Part shown: piece after piece, positions 1 through 6,187 of the stretch
Layout: every line of letters begins with the position of its first letter
Position numbering within the stretch: the first letter of the stretch is position 1
From: Bacteroidota bacterium
Lineage (GTDB): Bacteria > Bacteroidota > Bacteroidia > Chitinophagales > Chitinophagaceae
Direction of reading: 5' to 3'
Assembly: GCA_023430465.1 (NCBI GenBank)
Contig: JAEZAM010000080.1
Span: 1 to 6,665, forward strand
DNA length: 6,665 nt
Program-made: the position numbers and the translations under genes
The notes under the pieces: generated by a model
Databases searched by the model: none
Told to the model about the DNA's origin: nothing
Seen by the model: only the letters and a program-made list of their open reading frames with translations

Positions 1-3000
1 CCTTCAACTCGTCGGTGCTGATCGCTACATCAGCAGCGACGCCGCCCAGGTCAAATCCTGTGGCTTCGGAGGTAAGGAGGTATAGATTCTTTTGCCCAGG
101 CTGAAGAACGCCATGGCCTGCAAAGAAGATGACGATTATATCATTAGCAGTAGCTCTTGCAGCGATCGTGTCGATCAGCCGTTGCACGCTAGCTTTGGTC
201 GGCTTCCGGGTCGTTTCAGCATCTGTGTTCAGGAGATAAGTGAATACATGTTGCCGGCCATCGGTGTTCAATAATTTCTCGCCGCTGGATTTCATCAGGG
301 CTGTAAAATTCATAGCGTCACCCGCGGCATAGCGAAGACTTATCTTATCATCCTTGTACCGGCTGACGCCAATCGAGACAACATACATATTTGGCGTGGA
401 GGCAGGCTTTCCAGTAGTGATCGCTGTTGTAGACGCGCCGCGGGAGATCATGTGACCTGACTTCGTTGTTGCCTTCACCACCACCATGTTTGCAGCGTCT
501 GCAACAAAATATGCCTCTACCAACCGTTCGGGTATAGCAAGCGCATACCGTCCATTATACTGCGGAGTGATTGAAGGATCGATACTGCTGACGAGTTTTC
601 CATTGACAAAAACCAGGAACTCTCCCACCCCGCCACGTCTTGGCAAAATGGAAAAATGATATGCCTTATTGCGAAATCCCAACTCCCGGACAACCGGGGT
701 GAAATTGCAGATATCGATCTCTGAGAGTTTGCGTGCCGTGATTGGCTCGGCGTTGCTGCCAGTCAGCTTTCCAATAAGACCCGGCTCCCAACTGAGATCC
801 TTGAATTGCTCGATGTCGACAATATCAGTTCCACACACGTAATAAAGCAGTTTGCGGGCCGATTCACTTCCATCATAGTGGCCATCGGCATCGATCGCCA
901 GGAAGCCGGTACTGTCTACGGAAAAAAAACTGTATAAAAAATCTCCTGTTTCTGCAGACCATTTGCGCAGCGTATTGTCTTCTGAAGTAGTTACAATAAA
1001 GCTACCCTTTGTGTCGTACGTTGCGGACTTTACAGAAGATGAATGTCCCTTGAAGGTATGTATCAATTTCCCTGTAACGGCGTCCCAGATCTTTGGTGAA
1101 TTATCCCAGGATGAGGTGAGAATTTGCTTACCGTCGGGGCTGTAAGATGCCCAGTTTACAGAATGTTTGTGTCCTTCCAATACCCGCACCAGCGCCCCAT
1201 CAGACACACGCCACATTCTTACCGTACTGTCCATGGAGGATGTAAGGATATATTTGTCATCGGGACTGAATATGGCTGCATTGACAGGTCCTTTGTGTCC
1301 TGCAAGTATAAATTTCAATTCGCCCGCGTCATCCCATATACGAGCGGTGCTGTCCCAGGACGATGTAAGGATATATTTTCCATCATGACTGAATAATGCA
1401 GTCCGCACCTTGTCACGGTGACCGATGAGTTTTCTGATTAGTTGTCCATCAGCCACGTTCCACATCCCAGCCGTATGATCCCAGGAAGCAGTAATAGCAA
1501 TGGCACCTGTGGGATCGAAGTTCACCGATCGTACCATATCCCTATGTCCTTTCAACTCCGCCAGGGCTATCCCGCTCTCAACATCCCAGGATAAACAGCT
1601 TTGGTCCCAAGAGGTTGTTATCAGCCGCTTCCCATCCGGACTATAGGATAAAGCGGCTACCCAGTCACTATGGCCTTTCAGACTGTGCAGGAGGCGCCCG
1701 TCCGGCACGCTCCATATCCGCGCAGTATTGTCTGAAGATGCTGTGGCCACGGACCTCCCATCCGGGCTAAATTCAACCGAGTTGATCCAATCTGTGTGGC
1801 CCTGCAAACTTGTAAGCAACTTTCCGTCGGTTGCATCCCAGATCTTTGCCGTGTTGTCCCACGAAGCAGTAACCATGTATTTACCATCGCCACTGAAACC
1901 CGCAGAGGTTACCACACTGGTATGCCCTTTCAGTGTTGCAACAAGGCCAGCGTTCCGCGTATCCCATATTTTAGCTGTGTTATCAGCAGATGCGGTACTG
2001 ATGAATTTTCCATTGTTGCTGAAAACGGCCGAATTCACCGGGCCATTGTGACCGGCAAGGATGGCTACCTGCTCACCATCCGTAACGGACCATATCCTGG
2101 CTGTACTGTCTTCTGCGCAGGTAAGTATCGATTTACCATCGGCATGAAACTTTACAGACACCAGTCCGCCGGTATGCCCGGTGAGCCGCCAGGCAAGTTT
2201 TCCTGACATGGTATTCCATACACAGACCGAACTATCGGACGATGCAGTGGCAACAAGGCTTCCGTCTCGATTAAAATCCGCAGCCGTAACAGGCCCACTG
2301 TGCTGTGCCAGTGTTGAGATCTTTTTTCCCGCAGTGTCCCAGAGTGCGGCGGTGTTGTCCTTTGAGCCGGTGAGCAACAATTTGTTGCCAGGCAGCATCA
2401 AAGCAATATTTATCCAGTCATTGTGTTTCACCCTGCACATCATTTTATATGAGTGCGCATCCCAAACCGCCGCGGTACTGTCGCGCGAGGCTGTAATGAT
2501 GAGGCGGTCATCTGCACTGAAAACAGCACTGGTAAGTGCTCCTGAGTGAACAGAAAATGTCTTCAGCAGCCGGCCGGTGCGCACATCCCAAAGCCGGGCG
2601 GTACTATCCCAGGATGATGTCAGCAGTTGTTTTCCGTTTGCACTTACCGTAACGCCATTCACCCAGTTTTTGTGACCCGCAAGTGTGCGGACAAGTTTTC
2701 CTTCGGGTGATGTCCAGATCCTGGCCGTACCATCTTTGGAAGAGGTGATAACCAGTTTGCCATCGGGAGTGAACACCGCTGCTGTCAGCGAAGCTGTATG
2801 TCCTTTGAGTTCATAGAGCAATCGCCCATCCGATGCCTGCCATATCTTGGCGGTGTTATCCCAGGAAGCAGTTACGATATACTTGCCGTTTTTACTGAAC
2901 GCTGCCGAGCTGACAGAGCTGGTATGACCTACGGGCAAAACAAGCCGGAGTTCCTGGGCATTCGCTATCGCCGAACACAACACCAGTATCATACAAGCCG

Positions 3001-3013
3001 TTACAATCTTCAT
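1..3013 (-). CDS. Exported WD40-repeat protein with caspase-like (peptidase C14) domain, 3' end cut by window edge
   Basis: The reading frame is open from the ATG at 3013 down to base 1 without a stop, giving 1004 visible residues. Residues 1-19 form a signal peptide ending ANA before Gln20, so the protein is probably periplasmic or surface-exposed. Residues 29-697 are 16 consecutive WD40 repeats of 41-42 residues. Residues 698-755 are a linker (GFLAIDADGHYDGS, then an acidic DIEQF stretch) of the kind seen between WD40 and caspase domains in bacterial proteins. A beta-rich, Ig-like segment follows around 770-860 (FLVFVNGKLV). The caspase-like domain starts near residue 875 (MYVVSIGVSRY), has the conserved Asp899 region (YAAGDAMNF), and carries the catalytic His967 in FFAGHGV. 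The catalytic Cys, normally in a DAC-x-SG-like motif some tens of residues after the His, lies outside the window, so activity cannot be judged. It is the last visible gene of a three-gene operon; its ATG directly follows the upstream stop codon, suggesting translational coupling. Domain identity is firm; substrate and role are unknown. Confidence 0.93.
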   Translation of the reverse strand, partial: MKIVTACMILVLCSAIANAQELRLVLPVGHTSSVSSAAFSKNGKYIVTASWDNTAKIWQASDGRLLYELKGHTASLTAAVFTPDGKLVITSSKDGTARIWTSPEGKLVRTLAGHKNWVNGVTVSANGKQLLTSSWDSTARLWDVRTGRLLKTFSVHSGALTSAVFSADDRLIITASRDSTAAVWDAHSYKMMCRVKHNDWINIALMLPGNKLLLTGSKDNTAALWDTAGKKISTLAQHSGPVTAADFNRDGSLVATASSDSSVCVWNTMSGKLAWRLTGHTGGLVSVKFHADGKSILTCAEDSTARIWSVTDGEQVAILAGHNGPVNSAVFSNNGKFISTASADNTAKIWDTRNAGLVATLKGHTSVVTSAGFSGDGKYMVTASWDNTAKIWDATDGKLLTSLQGHTDWINSVEFSPDGRSVATASSDNTARIWSVPDGRLLHSLKGHSDWVAALSYSPDGKRLITTSWDQSCLSWDVESGIALAELKGHRDMVRSVNFDPTGAIAITASWDHTAGMWNVADGQLIRKLIGHRDKVRTALFSHDGKYILTSSWDSTARIWDDAGELKFILAGHKGPVNAAIFSPDDKYILTSSMDSTVRMWRVSDGALVRVLEGHKHSVNWASYSPDGKQILTSSWDNSPKIWDAVTGKLIHTFKGHSSSVKSATYDTKGSFIVTTSEDNTLRKWSAETGDFLYSFFSVDSTGFLAIDADGHYDGSESARKLLYYVCGTDIVDIEQFKDLSWEPGLIGKLTGSNAEPITARKLSEIDICNFTPVVRELGFRNKAYHFSILPRRGGVGEFLVFVNGKLVSSIDPSITPQYNGRYALAIPERLVEAYFVADAANMVVVKATTKSGHMISRGASTTAITTGKPASTPNMYVVSIGVSRYKDDKISLRYAAGDAMNFTALMKSSGEKLLNTDGRQHVFTYLLNTDAETTRKPTKASVQRLIDTIAARATANDIIVIFFAGHGVLQPGQKNLYLLTSEATGFDLGGVAADVAISTDELK
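923..2929 (-). repeat. Sixteen tandem WD40 blades (about 126-bp coding repeat)
   Basis: This is the repeat array inside the WD40-caspase gene. Each unit begins GH, has a central T-x-S-x-D motif and ends near IW-D. Thirteen units are 42 residues; units 4, 5 and 13 are 41. All 16 keep the blade His (GH, or VH, KH and QH in units 4-6), the Asp before N/S-T and the core Trp. Only unit 7 loses the Ser of the tetrad (TCAED). Sixteen blades fit two propellers (for example 8+8, or 7+7 with two extra); the sequence alone does not decide. Synonymous sites differ widely between most units, so the array is mostly old, but units 13 and 14 share a 17-nt identical run (1239-1255 and 1362-1378), suggesting a more recent local duplication. 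Confidence 0.9.
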
Positions 3014-3676
3014 TTAAGCAGCCACTTGTTCTTTACTTGCAACCCGCATCTGGTTAGCGGGTTTATTTCTTTTTATGAAAAACAATGCACCACCTGCCAG
3101 GATGAGCCCGATGCCCGCGAACATGCTGAGTTTGGATGCGGCACTTGTTGATGTTGTATAGGTGAGCACAGCTTTTCCAAAACTGTCTTTCTCGATCTTT
3201 GCACCCTTTGCTTCCGCCGGCAGGTGGATTTTTTGCACCTGCTGAATCAGCATGCCATTGCTTAGCAGATCTGAATTCATGACAAATTCACGATCAGAAA
3301 GCTTTGTAATGTCAGGATCCTTGGAGTCGAGTTTACCCTCCCACTTTCCATTCTTGTTGATGCTGGTCATACCTGCGGTTTTGAACTTCATCTTGTAACT
3401 CCGCTCCATGGCATCTTCGCTGTAATTGAAGTCGGAAAGGAAATATTTCGGAAGAGCCTTTTCCATTTCGCGCTTCAGGATGGAGGTATTATTGCCAATG
3501 TTTCGTTTGAACATATCCCATTGGGCGGCATTGAGCTTCATGGAAACTTCCACATCAGCTCCGCCGAGGTTGTCTATAGTGATGTCAAACGTCTGCTTCA
3601 GTCCTTTTATCTCTTCCTGTGCACTGGCGCGCTGTGCCAGCAGGGCTATGAGGATGATGGTGAAAATCTTTTTCAT
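3014..3676 (-). CDS. Small type I membrane protein, periplasmic domain plus C-terminal TM helix, function unknown
   Basis: The protein has 220 residues. Residues 1-19 are a signal peptide (MKKIFTIILIALLAQ, cleavage ASA before Gln20). Residues 20-182 form an extracytoplasmic domain rich in predicted beta strands (TFDITIDNLGG, VEVSMKLNA, RSYKMKFKT), with a late LPAEAKGAKIEKDSFGKAV segment. That layout is reminiscent of LppM-like bacterial domains, but I cannot assign a family. Residues 183-201 are a single transmembrane helix with a Gly-rich face, followed by Lys202-Arg203 and a roughly 19-residue basic tail, giving N-out/C-in topology. There are no cysteines in the mature protein. The gene sits 6 bp after the transglutaminase-like gene, and its TAA stop abuts the ATG of the WD40-caspase gene. 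The start was chosen because it gives an intact signal peptide and close packing. Operon position makes it a candidate partner or substrate of the neighbouring protease-fold proteins; that is inference only. Confidence 0.85.
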   Translation of the reverse strand: MKKIFTIILIALLAQRASAQEEIKGLKQTFDITIDNLGGADVEVSMKLNAAQWDMFKRNIGNNTSILKREMEKALPKYFLSDFNYSEDAMERSYKMKFKTAGMTSINKNGKWEGKLDSKDPDITKLSDREFVMNSDLLSNGMLIQQVQKIHLPAEAKGAKIEKDSFGKAVLTYTTSTSAASKLSMFAGIGLILAGGALFFIKRNKPANQMRVASKEQVAA

Positions 3677-3682
3677 ACTGCT

Positions 3683-5407
3683 TTATTGAAAAGAGTTAAG
3701 AATGTTTACCAGTGTAGAATTGTATTGTGTGCCCGTGGATGTGTTGGCACCTACGGCGATCCCGGATACACCATTACCCGTCGGCTTGAAAGCTGCCATC
3801 CATACAATCGCAAAATTTCCGACGGAGGTTTGACCGCTAAATATCTCGTATCCCTCGGGGGTCCTGCCTGAAGATTGGTATTGTAACTGGGCACCAAAGC
3901 CTGCAACGAATTGTTGAATGGCTCGTATCGCCTGTTCACCGCTCTGGTAGCCATTGAATTGATACACCTCCACGTAGGCAGTGTTGTTGCTGTTCCCGAC
4001 AAGTTGCTTCAGTTGTGGCATACCCTGTGAACTGCGGGGCAACGTGCGCCAGGAGGAAGGATAAGCAAAACTGACGGAGTTGCCACGGTATGTTTTGTAA
4101 CCGTTTGGAACCGCCCTGCCACCGCCACCCGGGTTAGGAGCAGGCGCAGGGTTGGGGTTTCCGCCACCGCCACCGTTATCATTGCCCATATTCGTTCCTT
4201 GCGGTTGCTGTGCAGGCGCCCTGTAACCAGCATCAAATACGGAGCATATCTCGTCAACTTTCTGACGGAGATAGGTATCATCCTTGAGCTCCATAGCGAC
4301 TGCGCCATTGCGGATGCTTTCACGTACGTCTACGATACGATACCGATCATCACCAGCCGCAAGTTGTTGGAAGAATGTATTGAGATTTTTCATCCCAACC
4401 TCGAGGGCCTTCTCCGTACTCATGCTGCCACCCATGCCCTCACCACCGATGCCGGTAGATTCAAGTGCGTAATATTTACCATTCATCCTGAAACCGGGAT
4501 AAGCGTGTCCAGGGACGAGATATATTATCGGATCCATGCCTGCATTCATCAGGATGCTGGCATAAAGCAACGTGAGCTCGATGCACAATCCGGTCTTACC
4601 CGTGATTACTTCACGTGGGAGACGGATATTTTGAATAAGCGATGAAACATCATCGACCTTTGCAGGTACACCACTTGTGCCGCTGTACACCATGTGACTC
4701 GCCAGTGTGGCATAGTAGATACCTGTGAGAAAACGCACACCTTCCGCTTCTTTGTTCTCCACGGCAGCAGTTTCACCTTTCAACACTTTTTCCTGGATCT
4801 TTTGCGTATAGTACTTAATGATTGGATCCTCGGGAGTAACAAGACAACTGAGCAAAGGCATGTTATCAAAATACTCTCCACCTGTGCGGATCTCATCAGC
4901 GGGGAGGTTGCTATAGATAAATTCATTACGACCTTTGATATCAATGTTGAAGGTTTCCTCCACCTCACTGATGTTCTTACCGGTAACGAAGATGTTCACG
5001 ACCTCTTTGGAAGAGGTGGTCTTCTCAACGATCTTGTCCGGGAATACAGGGAAACAGTTTACCACCACGGACTGGCCCGGAAGTATCATCGGCAATTTCG
5101 CGATGACTTTTTTCTCGATGTAATTCGGGATCTCATACGCGACCTCTACATTGGTCGCTGTATTGCTGCTGGTGTTGGTGACAAGCATTTTAAACAGGCT
5201 GTATTTCCCGTTCATAGCATTCTCATTAGCATACACTTTGTACACCGAGGGCATCAACACCGGCGGGCGTTGAATCTGCAACTCGAGTTTGGCAGAAGAA
5301 AACGTGGAGACGAGCGGTTTGTAAGAAACCAGTAACAGTCCCAGCACGACTAGAACAAGAGGAATAAGTTTTTTCTTGTTCCGCAACATAGAGGTGTTGA
5401 AGCTCAT
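3683..5407 (-). CDS. Membrane-anchored transglutaminase-like domain protein with C-terminal PsbP/DcrB-like domain
   Basis: The protein has 574 residues. Residues 10-28 (RNKKK followed by LIPLVLVVLGLLLVSY) are an uncleaved signal anchor, placing the rest outside the cytoplasm. Residues 40-160 look like an Ig-like beta domain (FKMLVTNTSSNTATNVEVAYE, then a PGQSVVV segment). Residues 190-330 match the transglutaminase-like fold: a helical lead-in (IRLPREVI), Cys275 in TGLCIELTLLYA, His301 in LVPGHAYPGF and Glu316 in YALESTG. Glu replaces the usual Asp as third residue, as I recall for a bacterial subgroup with GHA and ETT motifs. Such domains act as Cys peptidases or amidases, or are inactive. 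A low-complexity linker (397-436, Gln/Gly/Asn/Pro-rich) leads to a C-terminal domain (437-574) with NSVSFAYPSSW and a final ILNSF, typical of PsbP/DcrB-type folds. It is the first gene of the leftward operon, 6 bp ahead of the small membrane protein. There is no Shine-Dalgarno upstream of the ATG, as is usual in Bacteroidota. Fold assignment is good; substrate is unknown. Confidence 0.9.
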   Translation of the reverse strand: MSFNTSMLRNKKKLIPLVLVVLGLLLVSYKPLVSTFSSAKLELQIQRPPVLMPSVYKVYANENAMNGKYSLFKMLVTNTSSNTATNVEVAYEIPNYIEKKVIAKLPMILPGQSVVVNCFPVFPDKIVEKTTSSKEVVNIFVTGKNISEVEETFNIDIKGRNEFIYSNLPADEIRTGGEYFDNMPLLSCLVTPEDPIIKYYTQKIQEKVLKGETAAVENKEAEGVRFLTGIYYATLASHMVYSGTSGVPAKVDDVSSLIQNIRLPREVITGKTGLCIELTLLYASILMNAGMDPIIYLVPGHAYPGFRMNGKYYALESTGIGGEGMGGSMSTEKALEVGMKNLNTFFQQLAAGDDRYRIVDVRESIRNGAVAMELKDDTYLRQKVDEICSVFDAGYRAPAQQPQGTNMGNDNGGGGGNPNPAPAPNPGGGGRAVPNGYKTYRGNSVSFAYPSSWRTLPRSSQGMPQLKQLVGNSNNTAYVEVYQFNGYQSGEQAIRAIQQFVAGFGAQLQYQSSGRTPEGYEIFSGQTSVGNFAIVWMAAFKPTGNGVSGIAVGANTSTGTQYNSTLVNILNSFQ

Positions 5408-5472
5408 AAGCTATAGTTGTTTAGTGAGGAATGGTGGCAATCACATGCAGTGGACCTCTGCTGGATTTCGTA

Positions 5473-5490
5473 GGGGGTGGGGTGGGCGGG
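5473..5490 (+). other. G-quadruplex motif with single-base loops
   Basis: The plus strand reads GGGGG-T-GGGG-T-GGG-C-GGG, four G-tracts of at least three separated by loops of one base. This loop length generally gives very stable parallel quadruplexes. The G-rich strand is the template strand for leftward transcription and the motif lies just inside the predicted start of that transcript, so the RNA leader would carry the C-rich complement. Any regulatory effect is inference. Confidence 0.6.
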
Positions 5491-5498
5491 TACTATAC

Positions 5499-5529
5499 TA
5501 AATATAACAAAAAAGAGCAGCCACCAAAA
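5499..5529 (-). promoter_or_regulatory. Candidate Bacteroidota promoter for the three-gene cassette
   Basis: Read on the minus strand, TTTTG (5529-5525) is followed 18 bases later by TATATTTA (5506-5499). The latter matches the Bacteroidota -7 box TAnnTTTG at all but the last base, and the upstream element matches the -33 TTTG. The implied start near 5492 gives a leader of roughly 85 bases before the ATG at 5407. Spacing is slightly short of the usual value, so this is a tentative call. Confidence 0.4.
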
Positions 5530-5565
5530 GCGGGTTGCGCTGAGTGAAGAAAAAGCAACCGCTTT
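5527..5565. repeat. Imperfect inverted repeat (hairpin-forming)
   Basis: AAAGCGGGTTGC (5527-5538) and GCAACCGCTTT (5555-5565) pair over 11 bp with one bulged G and a 16-base loop. On the minus strand the second arm ends in CCCGCTTTT, loosely like an intrinsic terminator but with only a short T-run. It partly overlaps the candidate -33 element of the leftward promoter, so it might instead be a regulator site. Confidence 0.35.
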
Positions 5566-5618
5566 AAAGGGGGAAATGAAACCCGGGGCTGAAAAAATAC
5601 CCACCAGTACGGATAAGA

Positions 5619-5654
5619 AAAAAGCCGGGTCCTCGCGCCGAAGGGGTGCTTTTT
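5619..5654. terminator. Weak bidirectional terminator-like inverted repeat
   Basis: AAAAAGC (5619-5625) pairs with GCTTTTT (5648-5654) around a GC-rich 22-base interior that can add a CCT/AGG pairing. The element gives a T-run after GC in both orientations (plus: GCTTTTTCC; minus: GGCTTTTTTC). The GC part of the stem is short, so strength is doubtful. No gene obviously ends here, so it could insulate the divergent units or be fortuitous. Confidence 0.25.
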
Positions 5655-5789
5655 CCGCCATCATTCGTCGCCCGCAGGGAATTGCCATGTTAAATTGATG
5701 TGTGTTGTATCCTTATCGTCCCGGGCGTGAAAAGGTCATCATGATGTGAAAACCGGATACCCGGACGGCGAATTCAATACAGCCGAAAA

Positions 5790-5817
5790 AAATATGCAAG
5801 CATTCACTTGCATATTT
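5790..5817. promoter_or_regulatory. Candidate ArsR-type operator: perfect 11-6-11 inverted repeat
   Basis: AAATATGCAAG (5790-5800) is perfectly complementary to CTTGCATATTT (5807-5817), with a 6-base spacer CATTCA. The right arm ends on the first base of the TATATTTG promoter box, so a bound dimer would block RNA polymerase. The ArsR-family gene starts 22 bases further on. Dyads of this size overlapping the promoter are the usual binding sites of dimeric winged-helix ArsR repressors. Autoregulation by the adjacent gene is a well-motivated inference. Confidence 0.65.
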
Positions 5818-5824
5818 ATATTTG
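5817..5824 (+). promoter_or_regulatory. Bacteroidota -7 promoter box for the ArsR-SRPBCC operon
   Basis: TATATTTG is an exact match to the TAnnTTTG -7 consensus of Bacteroidota primary-sigma promoters. A start around 5829-5831 would give a very short leader of about 10 bases before the ATG at 5840. No clear TTTG -33 box is seen at the expected distance; that region is occupied by the inverted repeat. Confidence 0.55.
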
Positions 5825-5839
5825 TGTCAAAATTTTTTC

Positions 5840-6187
5840 ATGGCCCAGGCCCGGCGAGATGTATTCCAGGCAATTGCTGACCCAACGCGGAGATCGATCA
5901 TCGAGATGCTCGATGGGCGAACGCTTACACTGAATGCTATCGCGGAAAAATTTGACGTAACCCGTCAGGCAATTTCATTGCATATCCGGATACTGGAAGA
6001 GTGTGGCCTGGTAATTATAGATAATAAAGGAAGAGAAAGGCATTGCTCTGCGCGGCCCGACAGGCTTGCCCCGGCGGCAAAATGGCTGGAGCAATACGAA
6101 AACCACTGGAACAGACGGCTTGACTCGCTTGAGACCTATATCGATCAAATCAAAAAAGAACGAAGCAATGGAAAACGTAAAAAATGA
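5840..6187 (+). CDS. ArsR-family winged-helix transcriptional repressor
   Basis: The protein has 115 residues. Its N-terminus (ARRDVFQAIADPTRRSIIEML, residues 4-24 with one further residue) is the hallmark first helices of the ArsR family. The helix-turn-helix covers residues 29-52 (LNAIAEKFDVTRQAISLHI), with recognition helix at 41-52, then a beta wing (VIIDNKGRERHCSA, 58-71) and a C-terminal dimerisation helix (KWLEQYENHWNRRLDSL). The metal-binding ELCVCD-type motif of ArsR/SmtB sensors is absent; Cys55 and Cys69 do not form that site, so a non-metal signal is likely. I chose the ATG at 5840 because it gives the family-typical start. An in-frame TTG at 5822 would lie inside the promoter box. 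The last 20 bases overlap the next gene, so the two are co-transcribed and probably translationally coupled. It likely represses its own operon through the inverted repeat at 5790-5817. Confidence 0.92.
   Translation: MAQARRDVFQAIADPTRRSIIEMLDGRTLTLNAIAEKFDVTRQAISLHIRILEECGLVIIDNKGRERHCSARPDRLAPAAKWLEQYENHWNRRLDSLETYIDQIKKERSNGKRKK

Larger units (their letters stand above)
5408..5839. other. Divergent intergenic regulatory region
   Basis: These 432 bases separate the leftward three-gene cassette from the rightward ArsR operon. I see no convincing gene here. The stretch holds a candidate leftward promoter (5499-5529), a G-quadruplex motif (5473-5490), two hairpin-forming stretches (5527-5565 and 5619-5654), a 10-bp palindrome CATCATGATG (5737-5746), and the inverted repeat and promoter of the ArsR operon (5790-5824). 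Open frames on both strands in 5404-5698 are complementary to each other, contain the candidate leftward promoter, and resemble no family I know. Confidence 0.7.

Noticed and set aside
1124..2549. Several overlapping plus-strand open frames of 60-136 residues with repeated VLS-x-x-AV patterns
   Set aside because: They are antisense shadows of the WD40 repeats; the repeating residue pattern follows the 126-bp coding period of the real gene.
923..2929. Regularly spaced similar sequences resembling a repeat or CRISPR-like array
   Set aside because: The period of 123-126 bp is the WD40 codon repeat; units are diverged and continuous coding with no separate spacers.
2965..2980. Possible lipoprotein cysteine (Cys13) in the WD40-caspase signal peptide
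   Set aside because: The preceding residues (LVL) do not fit a lipobox, which needs a small residue before Cys; the ANA site before Gln20 is better.
4694..5335. 213-residue plus-strand open frame
   Set aside because: It is antisense to the well-supported transglutaminase-like gene and shows no recognisable domain.
5404..5688. Possible 94-residue minus-strand gene overlapping the start of the transglutaminase-like gene by ATGA
   Set aside because: The overlap is tempting, but the frame contains the candidate leftward promoter and the C-rich complement of the quadruplex, and its hydrophobic stretches come from A/T-rich tracts. No family resemblance.
5477..5698. Possible 73-residue plus-strand gene
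   Set aside because: It needs a GTG start inside the G-rich tract, is Lys-rich only because the strand is A-rich, and is complementary to another unsupported frame.
5822..5839. In-frame TTG start adding six residues to the ArsR protein
   Set aside because: It lies within the TATATTTG promoter box, and the family-typical N-terminus begins at the ATG at 5840.
6066..6167. Upstream in-frame ATG extending the AHSA1-like protein by 34 residues
   Set aside because: The extension would overlap the ArsR coding region by 122 bp and has no domain similarity; the conserved domain starts just after the ATG at 6168.
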